Below are positions 45,559-55,298 of a DNA stretch of 64,000 nucleotides, one piece after another. Source of the DNA: CAVPHV01 sp963704825. GTDB taxonomy: Bacteria; Actinomycetota; Acidimicrobiia; Spongiisociales; UBA5794. Numbering within the stretch: the stretch's first letter is position 1; each line of letters starts with the position of its first letter. The stretch covers positions 62,001-126,000 of the forward strand of contig CAVPHV010000012.1 in the NCBI GenBank assembly GCA_963704825.1, in the 5' to 3' direction. A program made the position numbers and the translations under genes. The notes under the pieces were generated by a model, which was not told the origin of the DNA, did no database searches, and saw only the letters and a program-made list of their open reading frames with translations.

Positions 45559-45899
45559 GGAATCCTCCCGTCGCCCGAGTGCTCCGCTTCGCACCCCTCA
45601 ACCAAAGTGACGCTGAATCGGCGCCTCAGATACGCCGAAGTGCCGCTGCTGGAATGCTACGCCTCAAATCGTCGCGCAGCCTCTGGGTCCTGTGCCTGTG
45701 GAGTGCGGAATCCAGATCAAGATCTCTCGTTGCGCGACACAAGCCCACCCGAGATCGATTCGCCCCCGTCCGCCACCTAACATCGGGCGCCGCCACCCCA
45801 CCGCGGAGACCGCCCCTATGAGCCAAACCACCCGGTCCGCCGGCTCGACCGACGGGCGTCTCACCACGGCGCACCACGCCGAGTTGTTGCGGGCCGTCG
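45559..45899. other. Divergent intergenic region with a possible 29-codon leader ORF
   Basis: Between the fusion gene and galactokinase. On the plus strand ATG at 45818 opens a 29-codon frame (MSQTTRSAGSTDG at its start) whose TGA overlaps the galactokinase ATG, so it could be a translationally coupled leader or a gene remnant. Nothing else recognised. Confidence 0.4.
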
Positions 45900-47048
45900 A
45901 TGGCTGAGCAACTCAGCGCAGAGGATCGAGCCGTTGCCGGCTTCGTGGCCCGCTTCGGCGAAGCCCCGGCCGCGGTCGTCCGCTCCCCCGGCCGGGTGAA
46001 CCTGATCGGCGACCACACCGACTACTCGGGAGGGTTCGTTCTCCCCATCGCCATCAACCGCGGGCTCTGGCTCGCGTTACGGCCTCGCCGCGACCGCATG
46101 GTGCGGATCTGGGCAGAACTGACCGGCGAGTGGGCCGAGTTCAGCCTTGACCGATTGGAAGACCACCGCGGTTGGGTCGCCTATGTCGAGGGAGTTGCGT
46201 TTGCGCTGGTCGATGACGGCAAGGTTCTGGGCGGCTTCGAAGGAGTACTGACATCGGATTTGCCTGCGGGTGCCGGGCTGTCATCTTCTGCCGCGCTCGA
46301 ACTCGTCGCGGCTCGAGCGTTCTCGACCGTCAGCGCCGTCGCCTGGGACCCGGTGGCGATGGCGTTGGTTGGCCAGCGTGCGGAAAACGACTGGGTCGGC
46401 ATGAACTGCGGCATCATGGACCAGCTGATCTGCGCCGTCGGCGAACCGGGCCATGCCATGCTGATCGACTGCCGATCGCTCGAGGTAACGCCCACACCAA
46501 TCCCGCCGGAGGCAGCCGTCGTGGTCCTCGACACGATGTCGCGCCGAGAACTGGTCGACTCGGCCTACAACGAACGAAGAGCAGCCTGCGAGGCGGCTGC
46601 AACCGCCTTCGGCGTCGAAGTCCTGCGTGATCTCGACATGGAAACCCTGACCGGCCACACTGATCGTCTCGATCCGGTGGTGTTCCGTCGGGCTCGCCAC
46701 GTGCTCAACGAGAACGCCGCAACCCTTGGAGCAGCCGCCGCCCTGGGCACCGGCGACCTGGAGCTGGCCGGCGCCCTGATGAACGGGTCGCATGAGAGCC
46801 TGGCCTCCGACTACGAAGTGAGCACGCCTGAGCTCGACGCCATGGCTGCGGCGGCTCGCCGGGCACCGGGGTGTTTTGGAGCCCGGATGACGGGAGCGGG
46901 CTTCGGGGGCTCGGTCGTCGCCCTCGTGGCTGCCGATCAGGTCGACGCTTTCACCGCGGCGACCCTCGATGGGTACCGTGCCGCGACGGGGACCGACGGC
47001 GCCGCAATGCCGGTGAGCGCCTCCGCCGGAGTGAGCCTGGTCCCCTGA
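45900..47048 (+). CDS. galK: Galactokinase
   Basis: A 382-residue GHMP kinase forming galactose 1-phosphate. The galactokinase signature GRVNLIGDHTDYSGGFVLP, the ATP loop LPAGAGLSSSAALELVAA and the C-terminal GARMTGAGFGGSVVALV are all present. No galT, galE or transporter is adjacent, so it stands apart from a Leloir operon. ATG at 45900 falls within the stop of a short upstream frame. Confidence 0.94.
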   Translation: MAEQLSAEDRAVAGFVARFGEAPAAVVRSPGRVNLIGDHTDYSGGFVLPIAINRGLWLALRPRRDRMVRIWAELTGEWAEFSLDRLEDHRGWVAYVEGVAFALVDDGKVLGGFEGVLTSDLPAGAGLSSSAALELVAARAFSTVSAVAWDPVAMALVGQRAENDWVGMNCGIMDQLICAVGEPGHAMLIDCRSLEVTPTPIPPEAAVVVLDTMSRRELVDSAYNERRAACEAAATAFGVEVLRDLDMETLTGHTDRLDPVVFRRARHVLNENAATLGAAAALGTGDLELAGALMNGSHESLASDYEVSTPELDAMAAAARRAPGCFGARMTGAGFGGSVVALVAADQVDAFTAATLDGYRAATGTDGAAMPVSASAGVSLVP

Positions 47049-47281
47049 GGATCGGGAACCGGCCAAATGACCTCCCGGGGCGATCGCGGTTGGTGTACGT
47101 TTCGAGAGAGGGTGCCTTCGGCCGAGACCGGCGGTCCCGACGAAGCCTTGCGTGCGGGCATGGACGACAACAGATTCTCGCGCTCAAGGATCTCGAAAGC
47201 CGATCAACCGCAGTGCGTGGAGCGGCAGTGTGCCGCCTGGGCATTTCGGGAAGGCGCTCGAAGCCAGAGAAGGGGACAGCC

Positions 47282-49252
47282 ATGACAGGCTTTGGTGATC
47301 GCAAGTTCAACGCCCGACCCGACACGGTCGACTTCCGCGACAGGATGTATCAGCCATCGCTGCGAGAGGTGCCACCGGTACTCGAACTCGATCGCTACCG
47401 GAGATTCGGGGTCCCCGTGCTCGACCAGGGCGCGGAGGGGGCGTGCACCGGCTTTGGCCTGGCCACTGTGGCCAACTACCTGCTGCGTCGCCGCGAGTCT
47501 GATCCTGATGTGACGCTGACCAGCGCCCGGATGTTCTACGAGATGGCCCGCCGCTACGACGAGTGGGAGGGCGAGGACTACGACGGATCGAGCGCCCGCG
47601 GGGCGATGAAGGGCTGGCACAAACATGGCGTCTGCACCGAGGACCTGTGGTCGTACAAGCCGGGTCGCAAGGGTGACCTGAACCCCGAGCGCATCACAGA
47701 CGCCGCCGCCCGGCCGCTCGGCGCCTACTACCGGGTCAACCACAAGGAATTGGTGTCACTCCACACCGCATTGGCCGAAATCGGCGTCGTCTACGTCACC
47801 GCGGTGGTGCATGAGGGGTGGGAGCAACCCGATCCCAAGACGGGCATGATCACGCCGCGTTCGCCGAGCACCAAGTCGCTGGGCGGGCACGCCTTTGCGC
47901 TCGTCGCCTACGACCACCGCGGCTTCTGGATCCAGAACTCGTGGGGCCCCGATTGGGGTAAGGACGGCTTTGCGCTGCTCACCTACGAGGACTGGCTGTC
48001 GTCATCCAACGACGCCTGGGTGGCTCAGCTTGGAGTGCCGGTGACGGTCGGCGCCAAGACCGAGAGCCTCGAAGACTTCACCGACGAAGTGCAGCCCCAC
48101 GTCTACACGTTCCAGGACATGCGCCCGCACGTCATTGCAATCGGCGACGACGGCGAACTGGCCAGGACGGGCACCTATCGGAACACGGCGCAGGAGATTG
48201 AGTCTCTGGTTGCCCAGTTCGAGAACAACACGGCCGACTGGCCGACGCGTCGGGTCGTGTTGTACGCCCATGGTGGTCTGGTGCCGGCATCGACGGCCGT
48301 CCGTCAGGGCGCCAGGATGCGCACCCAATTCCTCGACCGGGGCATCTATCCGCTGTTCTTCATCTGGAACACCGACTGGTTCTCCACCCTGAAGAACATG
48401 ATCGATGACCTCTTCGATCGGTGGAGCGCGGAGGCTCCCGCCGGCGGAGCGTTCGATTTCCTCCAGGACCGGGTCGACGACCTGCTCGAATCGGCAGCTC
48501 GCAATACGGGACTGGCCAAGGCCGGGTGGAGCGAGATCAAGGAGAACGGAATCCGCGCCTCGTCGCGGGTCGACGGGGGTGCCCGAGTGCTCGCCAACGC
48601 ACTCGGAGCGAGCCACAAGCGCGCCCCGTTCGAGATCCACCTTGTCGGCCACAGTGCCGGCAGCATCCTGCTGGCCGGGTTGGCCTCGTACATCGGCACC
48701 GGAGAAAGCCACAGTGGCCCGGTGCGGGGCAAGGGCCTCGGGCTGACGATCGACTCGTGCCATCTGTGGGCCCCGGCCGCAACGGAGGCCCTCTTCAAAG
48801 ACACCTACGCGGCGCTGGCCGGACGGAACCGGATCGACCGGTTGACCATCTTTGCCCTGCGCGACCAATTCGAGCGTGACGACAGCGCCGGGCCATATCA
48901 GAAGTCGATTCTATATCTGGTGTCCAATGCACTCGAGGCAAGGGCTCGCATCCCGCTGTGGCGGCCCGACGGCGAGTCGCTCTCCGGGATGGAGAAGTTC
49001 CTCACCAAGGGCGGCAGCCAAATGGCGACCTTGAAGGACAAGGGCAAGCTGGACTTCGTCATGAGCCCGACGCAGGAAGGGGCTGCCCAGCATTCGAGCT
49101 CGAAGGCAACCACCCACGTCGGCTTCTCGAGCGACATGGCAACCCTCGAAGCCACCATCGCCCGGATCTTGGGGACCAACCGAACGTTGGCGCCGGCCGT
49201 GCCGAAGACGGCTCTCAAGGTGTTCGACGAGCAGGCGGCCGCCGCGTCGTAG
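47282..49252 (+). CDS. Papain-like (C1) cysteine peptidase fused to alpha/beta-hydrolase domain
   Basis: A 656-residue protein. Residues about 40-240 are a C1-family peptidase with Cys55 in DQGAEGACTGFG, His near 203 in GGHAFALVAYD and Asn in WIQNSWGPDWG, lacking a propeptide or signal. Residues about 300-580 look like an alpha/beta hydrolase or lipase with RRVVLYAHGGLV and nucleophile elbow HLVGHSAGS near 457. The frame is open upstream to 46871, overlapping galK, but ATG 47282 begins the recognisable protein. A secreted or injected effector, or a self-processing hydrolase, are possible readings; none is proven. Confidence 0.87.
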   Translation: MTGFGDRKFNARPDTVDFRDRMYQPSLREVPPVLELDRYRRFGVPVLDQGAEGACTGFGLATVANYLLRRRESDPDVTLTSARMFYEMARRYDEWEGEDYDGSSARGAMKGWHKHGVCTEDLWSYKPGRKGDLNPERITDAAARPLGAYYRVNHKELVSLHTALAEIGVVYVTAVVHEGWEQPDPKTGMITPRSPSTKSLGGHAFALVAYDHRGFWIQNSWGPDWGKDGFALLTYEDWLSSSNDAWVAQLGVPVTVGAKTESLEDFTDEVQPHVYTFQDMRPHVIAIGDDGELARTGTYRNTAQEIESLVAQFENNTADWPTRRVVLYAHGGLVPASTAVRQGARMRTQFLDRGIYPLFFIWNTDWFSTLKNMIDDLFDRWSAEAPAGGAFDFLQDRVDDLLESAARNTGLAKAGWSEIKENGIRASSRVDGGARVLANALGASHKRAPFEIHLVGHSAGSILLAGLASYIGTGESHSGPVRGKGLGLTIDSCHLWAPAATEALFKDTYAALAGRNRIDRLTIFALRDQFERDDSAGPYQKSILYLVSNALEARARIPLWRPDGESLSGMEKFLTKGGSQMATLKDKGKLDFVMSPTQEGAAQHSSSKATTHVGFSSDMATLEATIARILGTNRTLAPAVPKTALKVFDEQAAAAS

Positions 49253-49263
49253 TGGTGGGTCGT

Positions 49264-49539
49264 TGAAACCGCGTCTGGGTATCTCCGAGGCATCGGCGCC
49301 GGATAGTCCTGCTCCAGGATCTCGGAGTCGACCCAGTCGGCCTCGATCGCCGCGATGTGATAGAGCAGCGCGCCGATCGAGTTGTCTCCATCGGGCGGGA
49401 TGCTGCTCACTTCGGTGTCGCTGACGCCGGCGATGGGGCTGAGGGTCCGGTCTCGGCAATCCTCGAGCCTCCAGAGAGCACCACCGAGTGCCCCCGGATA
49501 GCCGTCCGGCACCTCAACAATCAGATCGAAACTCGTCAT
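49264..49539 (-). pseudogene. Truncated DinB-family gene fragment
   Basis: From ATG 49539 the first 92 residues (MTSFDLIVEVPDGYPGALGG, then IGALLYHIAAIEADWVDSEIL) match the start of a DinB/DUF664-type four-helix metal-binding protein. Beyond RRYPD the frame runs antisense through the hydrolase gene with no similarity, so the C-terminal half is lost where it meets the convergent gene's stop. Probably a remnant. Confidence 0.65.
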
Positions 49540-49639
49540 GTTGGGAACGTATCGGACGGCCGTGATACGTGGGCGACGACTTCGGCCGAGCCTGCGGCCC
49601 AAAGAGGTGCGGACGAAACCATCGCTACCCTGCCGGGCG

Positions 49640-50548
49640 ATGAAGAGCGACCCGGTCTCGGTGGTGTGCTGCGGTCTCACCACGTTGGATGTGGTCCAGG
49701 TGGTCGACCGACTGCCGGGACCCGACGAGAAACTGACCGCGGCCGCGTTCTTCGATGACGCCGGCGGTCCGGCGGCGAATGCGGCGGCAACGGCGAGCGC
49801 CCTGGGGGCCGACGCGACGTTGGTGACGAGCCTCGGCACCGAGGCGATCGGGCGACTGGCGCTCGAGCTACTCAACGACGCTCACGTCGAAGTCGTCGAC
49901 CTCGGCGGCGCCGGGGCGATGGTCTCCACCGTCCTCGTCAACCGCCACACCGGCCAACGCGCCGTCGTGTCGACCAAGACGCAGTACACCAGTCCGGACT
50001 ATCGCCCTAGAGGCGACGAGCTCGAAGGCGCCGGCGTCCTGCTGGTCGACGGCCACCACATGGATGTGGCACTGGCGCTGGCTCGGGCAGCCTCGAAGGC
50101 GGGGGTGCCCGTCGTGCTCGACGGCGGCAGTTGGAAGCCACGAACCGAAGACCTCATCGAGTATGTGGACTACGCCGCCATTTCGAGTGCCTTCTCGGTG
50201 CCGTCGGGCGACGAGCCACTGCGGGCACTGGCCGCGATGGGCTGTCGCTTCGTCGCCCAGACCCAGGGCCCCGATTCAATCCTCGTGCTGGCCGACGGCA
50301 TTCGACGTGAAGTCCCCGTTGAAACCATGACCCCACCCCAGGTGGTCGACACGCTCGGAGCGGGGGATGTGCTCCATGGGGCGCTGGCCACCCTGGTGGC
50401 CCATCACGGCGACTCGGTCCCCTTCGTCGAGCTGGTGCGCCGCGCCGGAGCGATCGCCACCGAATCGTGCCGCCATCGCGGCGCCAGAGGCTGGTCGCAC
50501 TTCCCAACGATCACCGCCAGGCTGCAAGATCTCGTGATCAACGGCTGA
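49640..50548 (+). CDS. PfkB-family carbohydrate kinase
   Basis: A 302-residue ribokinase-like kinase. Motifs are GGPAANAAATASALG near the N-terminus and DTLGAGDVLHGALATL near the C-terminus, with the catalytic Asp in GAGD. Substrate likely a sugar or nucleoside. Divergent from the DinB remnant; the TetR-regulated exporter follows. Confidence 0.92.
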   Translation: MKSDPVSVVCCGLTTLDVVQVVDRLPGPDEKLTAAAFFDDAGGPAANAAATASALGADATLVTSLGTEAIGRLALELLNDAHVEVVDLGGAGAMVSTVLVNRHTGQRAVVSTKTQYTSPDYRPRGDELEGAGVLLVDGHHMDVALALARAASKAGVPVVLDGGSWKPRTEDLIEYVDYAAISSAFSVPSGDEPLRALAAMGCRFVAQTQGPDSILVLADGIRREVPVETMTPPQVVDTLGAGDVLHGALATLVAHHGDSVPFVELVRRAGAIATESCRHRGARGWSHFPTITARLQDLVING

Positions 50549-50621
50549 ACCCCCAGCAGCGCCGACCCATTCCGCATGGGTCCTTGTCCCCTAGCGGTGC
50601 TTTGAACAGCTGTATAGTTTT

Positions 50622-50637
50622 TTGAACATGAGTTCAA
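50622..50637. promoter_or_regulatory. Palindrome over the TetR start codon
   Basis: TTGAAC-ATGA-GTTCAA is an inverted repeat that includes the regulator's ATG. A further TTTGAACA lies 20 bases upstream, next to the -10-like TATAGT (50613). Likely the autoregulatory operator. Confidence 0.6.
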
Positions 50638-51350
50638 TTCCCCTGCCGACCGACGACGAGACGTTCGCCGACGACCGCACCACGCGCGCCCGGATTCGGG
50701 ATGCCGCCGTCGCCTGCTTCGCCGAGAATGGCATCGCCGACACCACCGTCCGCAAGGTCGCCGAGTCGGCTGGAGTCTCGCCGGGATCGGTGATCCACCA
50801 CTTTGGTTCGATGGAGGGGCTGCGCGCCGGCTGCGACGAGTACGTCGCCGCCACCATCCGCGGGTACAAACGAGACGCGCTGACCAGCGGCCCCACCATT
50901 GACGTGCTCGCCGCCTTGCGCGACACCAGCATGGGCCCACTCGTTGGTTACCTCGCGGCCGTGTTGGCCGACGACTCGCCCGCCGTAGCCCGGTTGGTCG
51001 ACGATCTCGTCGCCGACGCCGAGGGCTACCTCCAGGAGGGGGTCGATGCCGGAATGCTGCGGCCGTCGGCCGATCCCCGCAGCCGCGCCGTCGTCCTCAC
51101 CCTATGGAATCTCGGTGCCCTGGTGCTTCACCAGCATCTCGAACGGCTACTTGGGGTTGATCTGACCGATCCCGAGCTGGGAAACAACCCCGATATCGCC
51201 GCCTATGCGCTCCCCGTCTACGAGATCTACGGCGAAGGCGTCATGACTGCAGCCTTCGCCGCCAATCTCCACCGAGTCTTCAGACAAGGCCCCGACGCCG
51301 ACGAGCCTACAAACGGCTCGCAAGATCCAGGAAGCAAAGGAAGCTCATGA
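50628..51350 (+). CDS. TetR-family transcriptional regulator
   Basis: A 240-residue regulator with N-terminal helix-turn-helix (ARIRDAAVACFAENGIADTTV, then AESAGVSPGSVIHHFGS) and an alpha-helical ligand domain. Its stop overlaps the ABC ATPase start by four bases, so it is the first gene of a regulator-exporter operon and probably represses it until a toxic ligand binds. The palindrome at its own start supports autoregulation. Confidence 0.93.
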   Translation: MSSIPLPTDDETFADDRTTRARIRDAAVACFAENGIADTTVRKVAESAGVSPGSVIHHFGSMEGLRAGCDEYVAATIRGYKRDALTSGPTIDVLAALRDTSMGPLVGYLAAVLADDSPAVARLVDDLVADAEGYLQEGVDAGMLRPSADPRSRAVVLTLWNLGALVLHQHLERLLGVDLTDPELGNNPDIAAYALPVYEIYGEGVMTAAFAANLHRVFRQGPDADEPTNGSQDPGSKGSS

Positions 51351-52255
51351 CCGACCAGTACGCCATCCGCACCGCGGGTCTCACCAAGCACTACGGGGAC
51401 GTCCAGGCCCTCGTCGACTTGAACCTCGATGTCCGGGCCGGCGAGGTCTTCGGATTCCTCGGGCCGAACGGCGCCGGCAAGACGACCATGATCAGGACCA
51501 TCCTCGACGAGATCCATCCGACGGCCGGTACGGCCACCATCGTCGGCTTGGACACCCACCGAGACTCAGTCGAGATTCGCAACCACGTCGGGTATCTGCC
51601 CGGCGACCTCGCGATGTACCCCAACCTGACCGGACGCGACACGATCACCTTCTTCGCCAACCTACGGGGCGGGGTCGACTGGGGCTACGTCGATGAGCTG
51701 GCAAACCGACTCGACGCCGACCTCTCCAAGAAGGTCGGCGACCTGTCGTCTGGGAACCGGCAGAAGGTCGGCCTGATCCAGGCCTTCATGAACCGCCCGG
51801 ACGTGCTCATCATGGACGAGCCGAGCTCAGGCCTCGACCCGCTCGTGCAACGTGAGTTCCACGCCATGATGCGCGAGGTCGCCGACCAAGGGCGAACGGT
51901 GTTTCTCTCCAGCCACACCCTCTCGGAAGTGCAACGGGTCGCCGATCGGGTCGGCATCATCCGCCACGGCCATCTGATCGCGGTAGAGAGCGTCGCCGGC
52001 TTGCGGTCGAAAGCCATGCGCAAGGTTGACCTCTATTTCGACGGCCACGTGGACCCAGCCGTGTTCGCTTCGGTCGACGGCGTCCGCGACCTCGTGGTCG
52101 AGAACCACCACGTCAACATGTCGTTCGACGGGAACATGGCGTCCCTGCTCGGGGCGGCCACTGGCCACTACACCCTCGTCGACATCAACACCCAGGAAGC
52201 CGACCTCGAAGAGATCTTCCTCACCTACTACCGCGACGAGGAGGCGGAAGCCTGA
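51347..52255 (+). CDS. ABC-2-type exporter ATPase
   Basis: A 302-residue ATPase with Walker A FLGPNGAGKTTMIR, signature LSSGNRQKVGL, Walker B VLIMDEPSSGLDPL and switch His in FLSSHTLSE. Pairs with the following permease as a drug- or lipid-type exporter controlled by the upstream TetR protein. Stop and next start share TGATG. Confidence 0.95.
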   Translation: MTDQYAIRTAGLTKHYGDVQALVDLNLDVRAGEVFGFLGPNGAGKTTMIRTILDEIHPTAGTATIVGLDTHRDSVEIRNHVGYLPGDLAMYPNLTGRDTITFFANLRGGVDWGYVDELANRLDADLSKKVGDLSSGNRQKVGLIQAFMNRPDVLIMDEPSSGLDPLVQREFHAMMREVADQGRTVFLSSHTLSEVQRVADRVGIIRHGHLIAVESVAGLRSKAMRKVDLYFDGHVDPAVFASVDGVRDLVVENHHVNMSFDGNMASLLGAATGHYTLVDINTQEADLEEIFLTYYRDEEAEA

Positions 52256-53913
52256 TGCTGGCCAACGTATTCACCAAGACAGTCCGCGACCGCTGGAAAG
52301 GTGAAGCGGTTGCCGCCGTCACGATGGCGGCGATGCTCCTGTTCGGGATGGCGGTCTACAAGGACATCGACTTGTCGGTGTACACCAACCTCCCGGCGGG
52401 GTTGCGATCGCTGATTGGTATCTCGGAAACGGCCGACGCCGCCAGCCTCGCCTACGCCGCTATCTACGGGTCGTACGGCGCCCTCGTGCTGGCCGGCCTG
52501 GCGATCTTCATGGGGTCAGGTTCGATCGCCGGCGAAGAGCAGAAGGGAACCTTGGGCCTGCTGCTCGGCAACCCCAAGAGCCGTACCACGGTGCTCGTCT
52601 CGAAAGCAGGAGCGATGGTGCTCCTCACCGGCGCAGGCACGCTCCTGCTCTGGGGGGCCGGGGTCGTCGTGCCCGACCTGCTGAATGTCGACGTGACCGG
52701 GATGATGGTCGGCCCGTTCATGTTCCACATGTTCGTCAATGCGCTGTTCTACGGTTTCCTGGCCCTGGCCGTCGGTGCCTGGAGCGGCAGCAGCAGGCTG
52801 GCCGGCGGCATCTCGACGGGAGTCATGGTCCTGTCGTTCTTCGCCGTCGGCCTCCTCCCTCTTGTTGCAGGCTGGGAGAACGCCGCCAAGGCGTTCCCTT
52901 GGTACTACTACGACGCCGGCCAATCCATCGTCAACGGCGTCGACTGGGGCCACATGGCGGTGCTGTTCGGAGGCATCGTCCTGTTTGCCGTCGCCGCGCT
53001 CGTCGGCGTCAACCGGCGTGATCTCAAAGACAAGCCGGCCGGCGACAGCCTGGTTGACCGGCTCCGCAACAACGCTGTGACCGAGAAGGCCATGGACCGG
53101 CTAGCCGGCGGAACCCGGGTTTCGAGGATCTGGGTCAAGACCGCGTCCGAACACCAGGGGTTGCTCTTCGTCACCGCGTCGCTGATGTTCTTCATGATGG
53201 GCCTGATGATCGGGCCGATGTACACCCTGATCGATGACGCCTTGAAGAACGCCGCGGACCAATTCCCCGAGGTTCTGCTCGCCTTCTTCGGCGGCGGCGA
53301 CATGGGCACACCCGAGGGGTTCTACCAAGTCGAGTCGTTTGGGATGATGGCTCCGGTCGCGGTGATGGTCGCCACGGTGGCCATCGGCGCCCGGGCCGTG
53401 GCCGGCGAAGAAGCCAACAACACCATGGGACTGCTGTTGGCCAACCCGGTGAAGCGCTCCACCATCGTGCTGCAGAAGACGATTGCGATGGTGCTCTACG
53501 GGTTCGTGGTCGGATTTGCCACCTTCGCCGGCGTCGTCGGGGGGTCGCTGCTCGGCGGACTGGGCATGGACATCGGCAACATCGCCGCTACCTCGCTGCT
53601 CGTCACGCTGCTCGGCGTGGCGTTCGGCGCCTTGTCACTGGCGCTCGGGGCTGGAACCGGCCGGACCAGAGTCGCGGTGTACGGCACGATTGGGGCCGCC
53701 CTCGGGCTCCACATCCTCAACGCGTTCGCTCCCTACAGCGACAGCCTGTCGGGCTTGGCCAAGTGGTCGCCGTTCTACTACTACCTCGGCAGCGACCCGC
53801 TGAACAACGGGATGCATTGGGGTCACGCCGCGGTCCTCACGGGGTTGACGGTGCTGTTGATCGGCTTGGCCGTGGTGTTGTTTCAACGACGCGATCTTCG
53901 GCAGAATGGCTGA
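52255..53913 (+). CDS. ABC-2-type exporter permease
   Basis: A 552-residue membrane protein made of two similar halves, each with about six helices and a GEE-K/N-T-GLLL motif (SIAGEEQKGTLGLLLGNPKS and AVAGEEANNTMGLLLANPVK). The internal duplication suggests a fused dimer serving one pair of ATPases. Substrate unknown. Confidence 0.93.
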   Translation: MLANVFTKTVRDRWKGEAVAAVTMAAMLLFGMAVYKDIDLSVYTNLPAGLRSLIGISETADAASLAYAAIYGSYGALVLAGLAIFMGSGSIAGEEQKGTLGLLLGNPKSRTTVLVSKAGAMVLLTGAGTLLLWGAGVVVPDLLNVDVTGMMVGPFMFHMFVNALFYGFLALAVGAWSGSSRLAGGISTGVMVLSFFAVGLLPLVAGWENAAKAFPWYYYDAGQSIVNGVDWGHMAVLFGGIVLFAVAALVGVNRRDLKDKPAGDSLVDRLRNNAVTEKAMDRLAGGTRVSRIWVKTASEHQGLLFVTASLMFFMMGLMIGPMYTLIDDALKNAADQFPEVLLAFFGGGDMGTPEGFYQVESFGMMAPVAVMVATVAIGARAVAGEEANNTMGLLLANPVKRSTIVLQKTIAMVLYGFVVGFATFAGVVGGSLLGGLGMDIGNIAATSLLVTLLGVAFGALSLALGAGTGRTRVAVYGTIGAALGLHILNAFAPYSDSLSGLAKWSPFYYYLGSDPLNNGMHWGHAAVLTGLTVLLIGLAVVLFQRRDLRQNG

Positions 53914-54358
53914 CGTCGAGGGAAGAGGCGCCGTGCACAAGATGACTGAGGCCGAGATCCGTGCCTTCATGGGCAACGGATCGAAAACGGGCAAACTGGC
54001 GACGGTGCGGGCCGACGGCAGCCCCCACGTGGCGCCGATCTGGTTTGCCTTTGATCCCGACAACGGTGATCTGATATTCATGACATGGCACCGGTCGCTC
54101 AAGGCCAGGAACATGCATCGCGACCCGCGGGTCTCGATCTGCGTCGACGACGAGACCTTCCCCTTCTCCTGGGCGCGGATCGACGGCACGGTCACGTTCA
54201 GCGAGGACAACCTGGTCTATTGGTCGACCACGACCTGCCGGCGCTACGTCGGCGACGACCAGGCCGCCGAGTTCGGCGCCCGCAACGGGGTCGAGGGAGA
54301 ACTGGTGGTCAGGGTCACCCCGACGAGGATCGTCGGCGAGACCGGCGTGGCCAACTAG
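53906..54358 (+). CDS. PPOX-class split-barrel protein (F420- or FMN-dependent)
   Basis: A 150-residue split-barrel flavin/deazaflavin-binding protein with GKLATVRADGSPHVAPIWF, FMTWHRSLKARNMHRDPRVSI and DGTVTF. Actinobacterial relatives often use F420. Overlaps the permease stop by eight bases and so may be cotranscribed with the exporter, possibly reducing or detoxifying the same compound. Confidence 0.88.
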   Translation: MADVEGRGAVHKMTEAEIRAFMGNGSKTGKLATVRADGSPHVAPIWFAFDPDNGDLIFMTWHRSLKARNMHRDPRVSICVDDETFPFSWARIDGTVTFSEDNLVYWSTTTCRRYVGDDQAAEFGARNGVEGELVVRVTPTRIVGETGVAN

Positions 54359-55146
54359 CCGTCCGGACCACACGATGGCGTTGCCTCAGCCTCGTAGGGC
54401 GGCGCCAGCGGTTCCTCGTGGCGGGCGGCACAGGCGATTTCCCACTCGAGCGGCCACGAGTTGGCGAGACAGGTTCCGACCCCCGACGACTGTTGCGCCA
54501 TCACGGCAGCCGGCTCCCCGTCCTCGGCGCAAAAGACTGCCGGGTGGTGCTGGCCGAGAAGGTGCCCGACTTCGTGGTTGACCAGCATGATCTGATACTC
54601 GAGCAGCGAACCCGGCCAGCTCTCCACAGCTCCGCGCCAGCGATCGGCGTTGAGCGCCACGATCGGGCCGATCTGGCACGAGAACCGGCTGCGAGTCGTG
54701 TACGGATCGCACAGCGCGTCAACTTCGGGGCCCTCCGCCAGGATGACGGCGTACTCGGCGGCGGCGTCGAACGAGAACTCGAATCCGGCCTGCTCCCAGC
54801 CGCGCGGGTCGGTCAAAGCACCGCGGGCCACCTCGGCGAAGGTCGCGGTCGCCGCATCGTCGACCCGACGCTCGAACCGGATTCGGATCGGGATCAATGG
54901 CGGCTCAGTTGTGGTCGTGGTCGTCTCGGCCACCGTGGTCGCGGTCGGCGGAGCAGTGGTCGATGTCGTCGTTGAAGCCATCGTTGTGGGGGCCGCCGCC
55001 GATGTCGTCGTCGACGCCGCCAGGGGTGTTGCGGTCGATGACGGCGCGGCACCGTCGGTGGCTTGCGGTGTGGAGTCGTCTCCCCCACACGCGGTTGCCA
55101 CCAGCAGGAGTGCAACCATCAGCGAAGCGCGGGCGTTCATCAGCAT
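54355..55146 (-). CDS. Lipoprotein with DUF3152-like zinc-peptidase motif
   Basis: A 263-residue lipoprotein: lipobox LVATAC, then a long Ser/Thr/Ala-rich linker to about residue 85, then a domain with NHEVGHLLGQHH, the HExxHxxGxxH-type metzincin zinc motif (His-Glu, His, His), and four or more Cys residues. Actinobacterial DUF3152 proteins have this layout. Probably acts outside the membrane. Two adjacent ATG codons (55146, 55140) are possible starts. Its stop overlaps the convergent gene by four bases. Confidence 0.85.
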   Translation of the reverse strand: MLMNARASLMVALLLVATACGGDDSTPQATDGAAPSSTATPLAASTTTSAAAPTTMASTTTSTTAPPTATTVAETTTTTTEPPLIPIRIRFERRVDDAATATFAEVARGALTDPRGWEQAGFEFSFDAAAEYAVILAEGPEVDALCDPYTTRSRFSCQIGPIVALNADRWRGAVESWPGSLLEYQIMLVNHEVGHLLGQHHPAVFCAEDGEPAAVMAQQSSGVGTCLANSWPLEWEIACAARHEEPLAPPYEAEATPSCGPDG

Positions 55147-55298
55147 GGAGTACAGCACATCGGCAATCACCCAGCGGGTGTGGGAACACCTGCCGGGCAG
55201 AGGCGCGGTCGGCAATGGGTGGCCGCTGAGTCGGAGATGGATAGATTCTGCGATGATGCGGGATGCCCGGCGGGCGCCGCGGACAAGGGGCGGAGATC

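Noticed and set aside
54895..55060. Low-complexity repeats resembling a satellite
   Set aside because: Coding sequence of the Thr/Ala-rich linker of the DUF3152-like lipoprotein.
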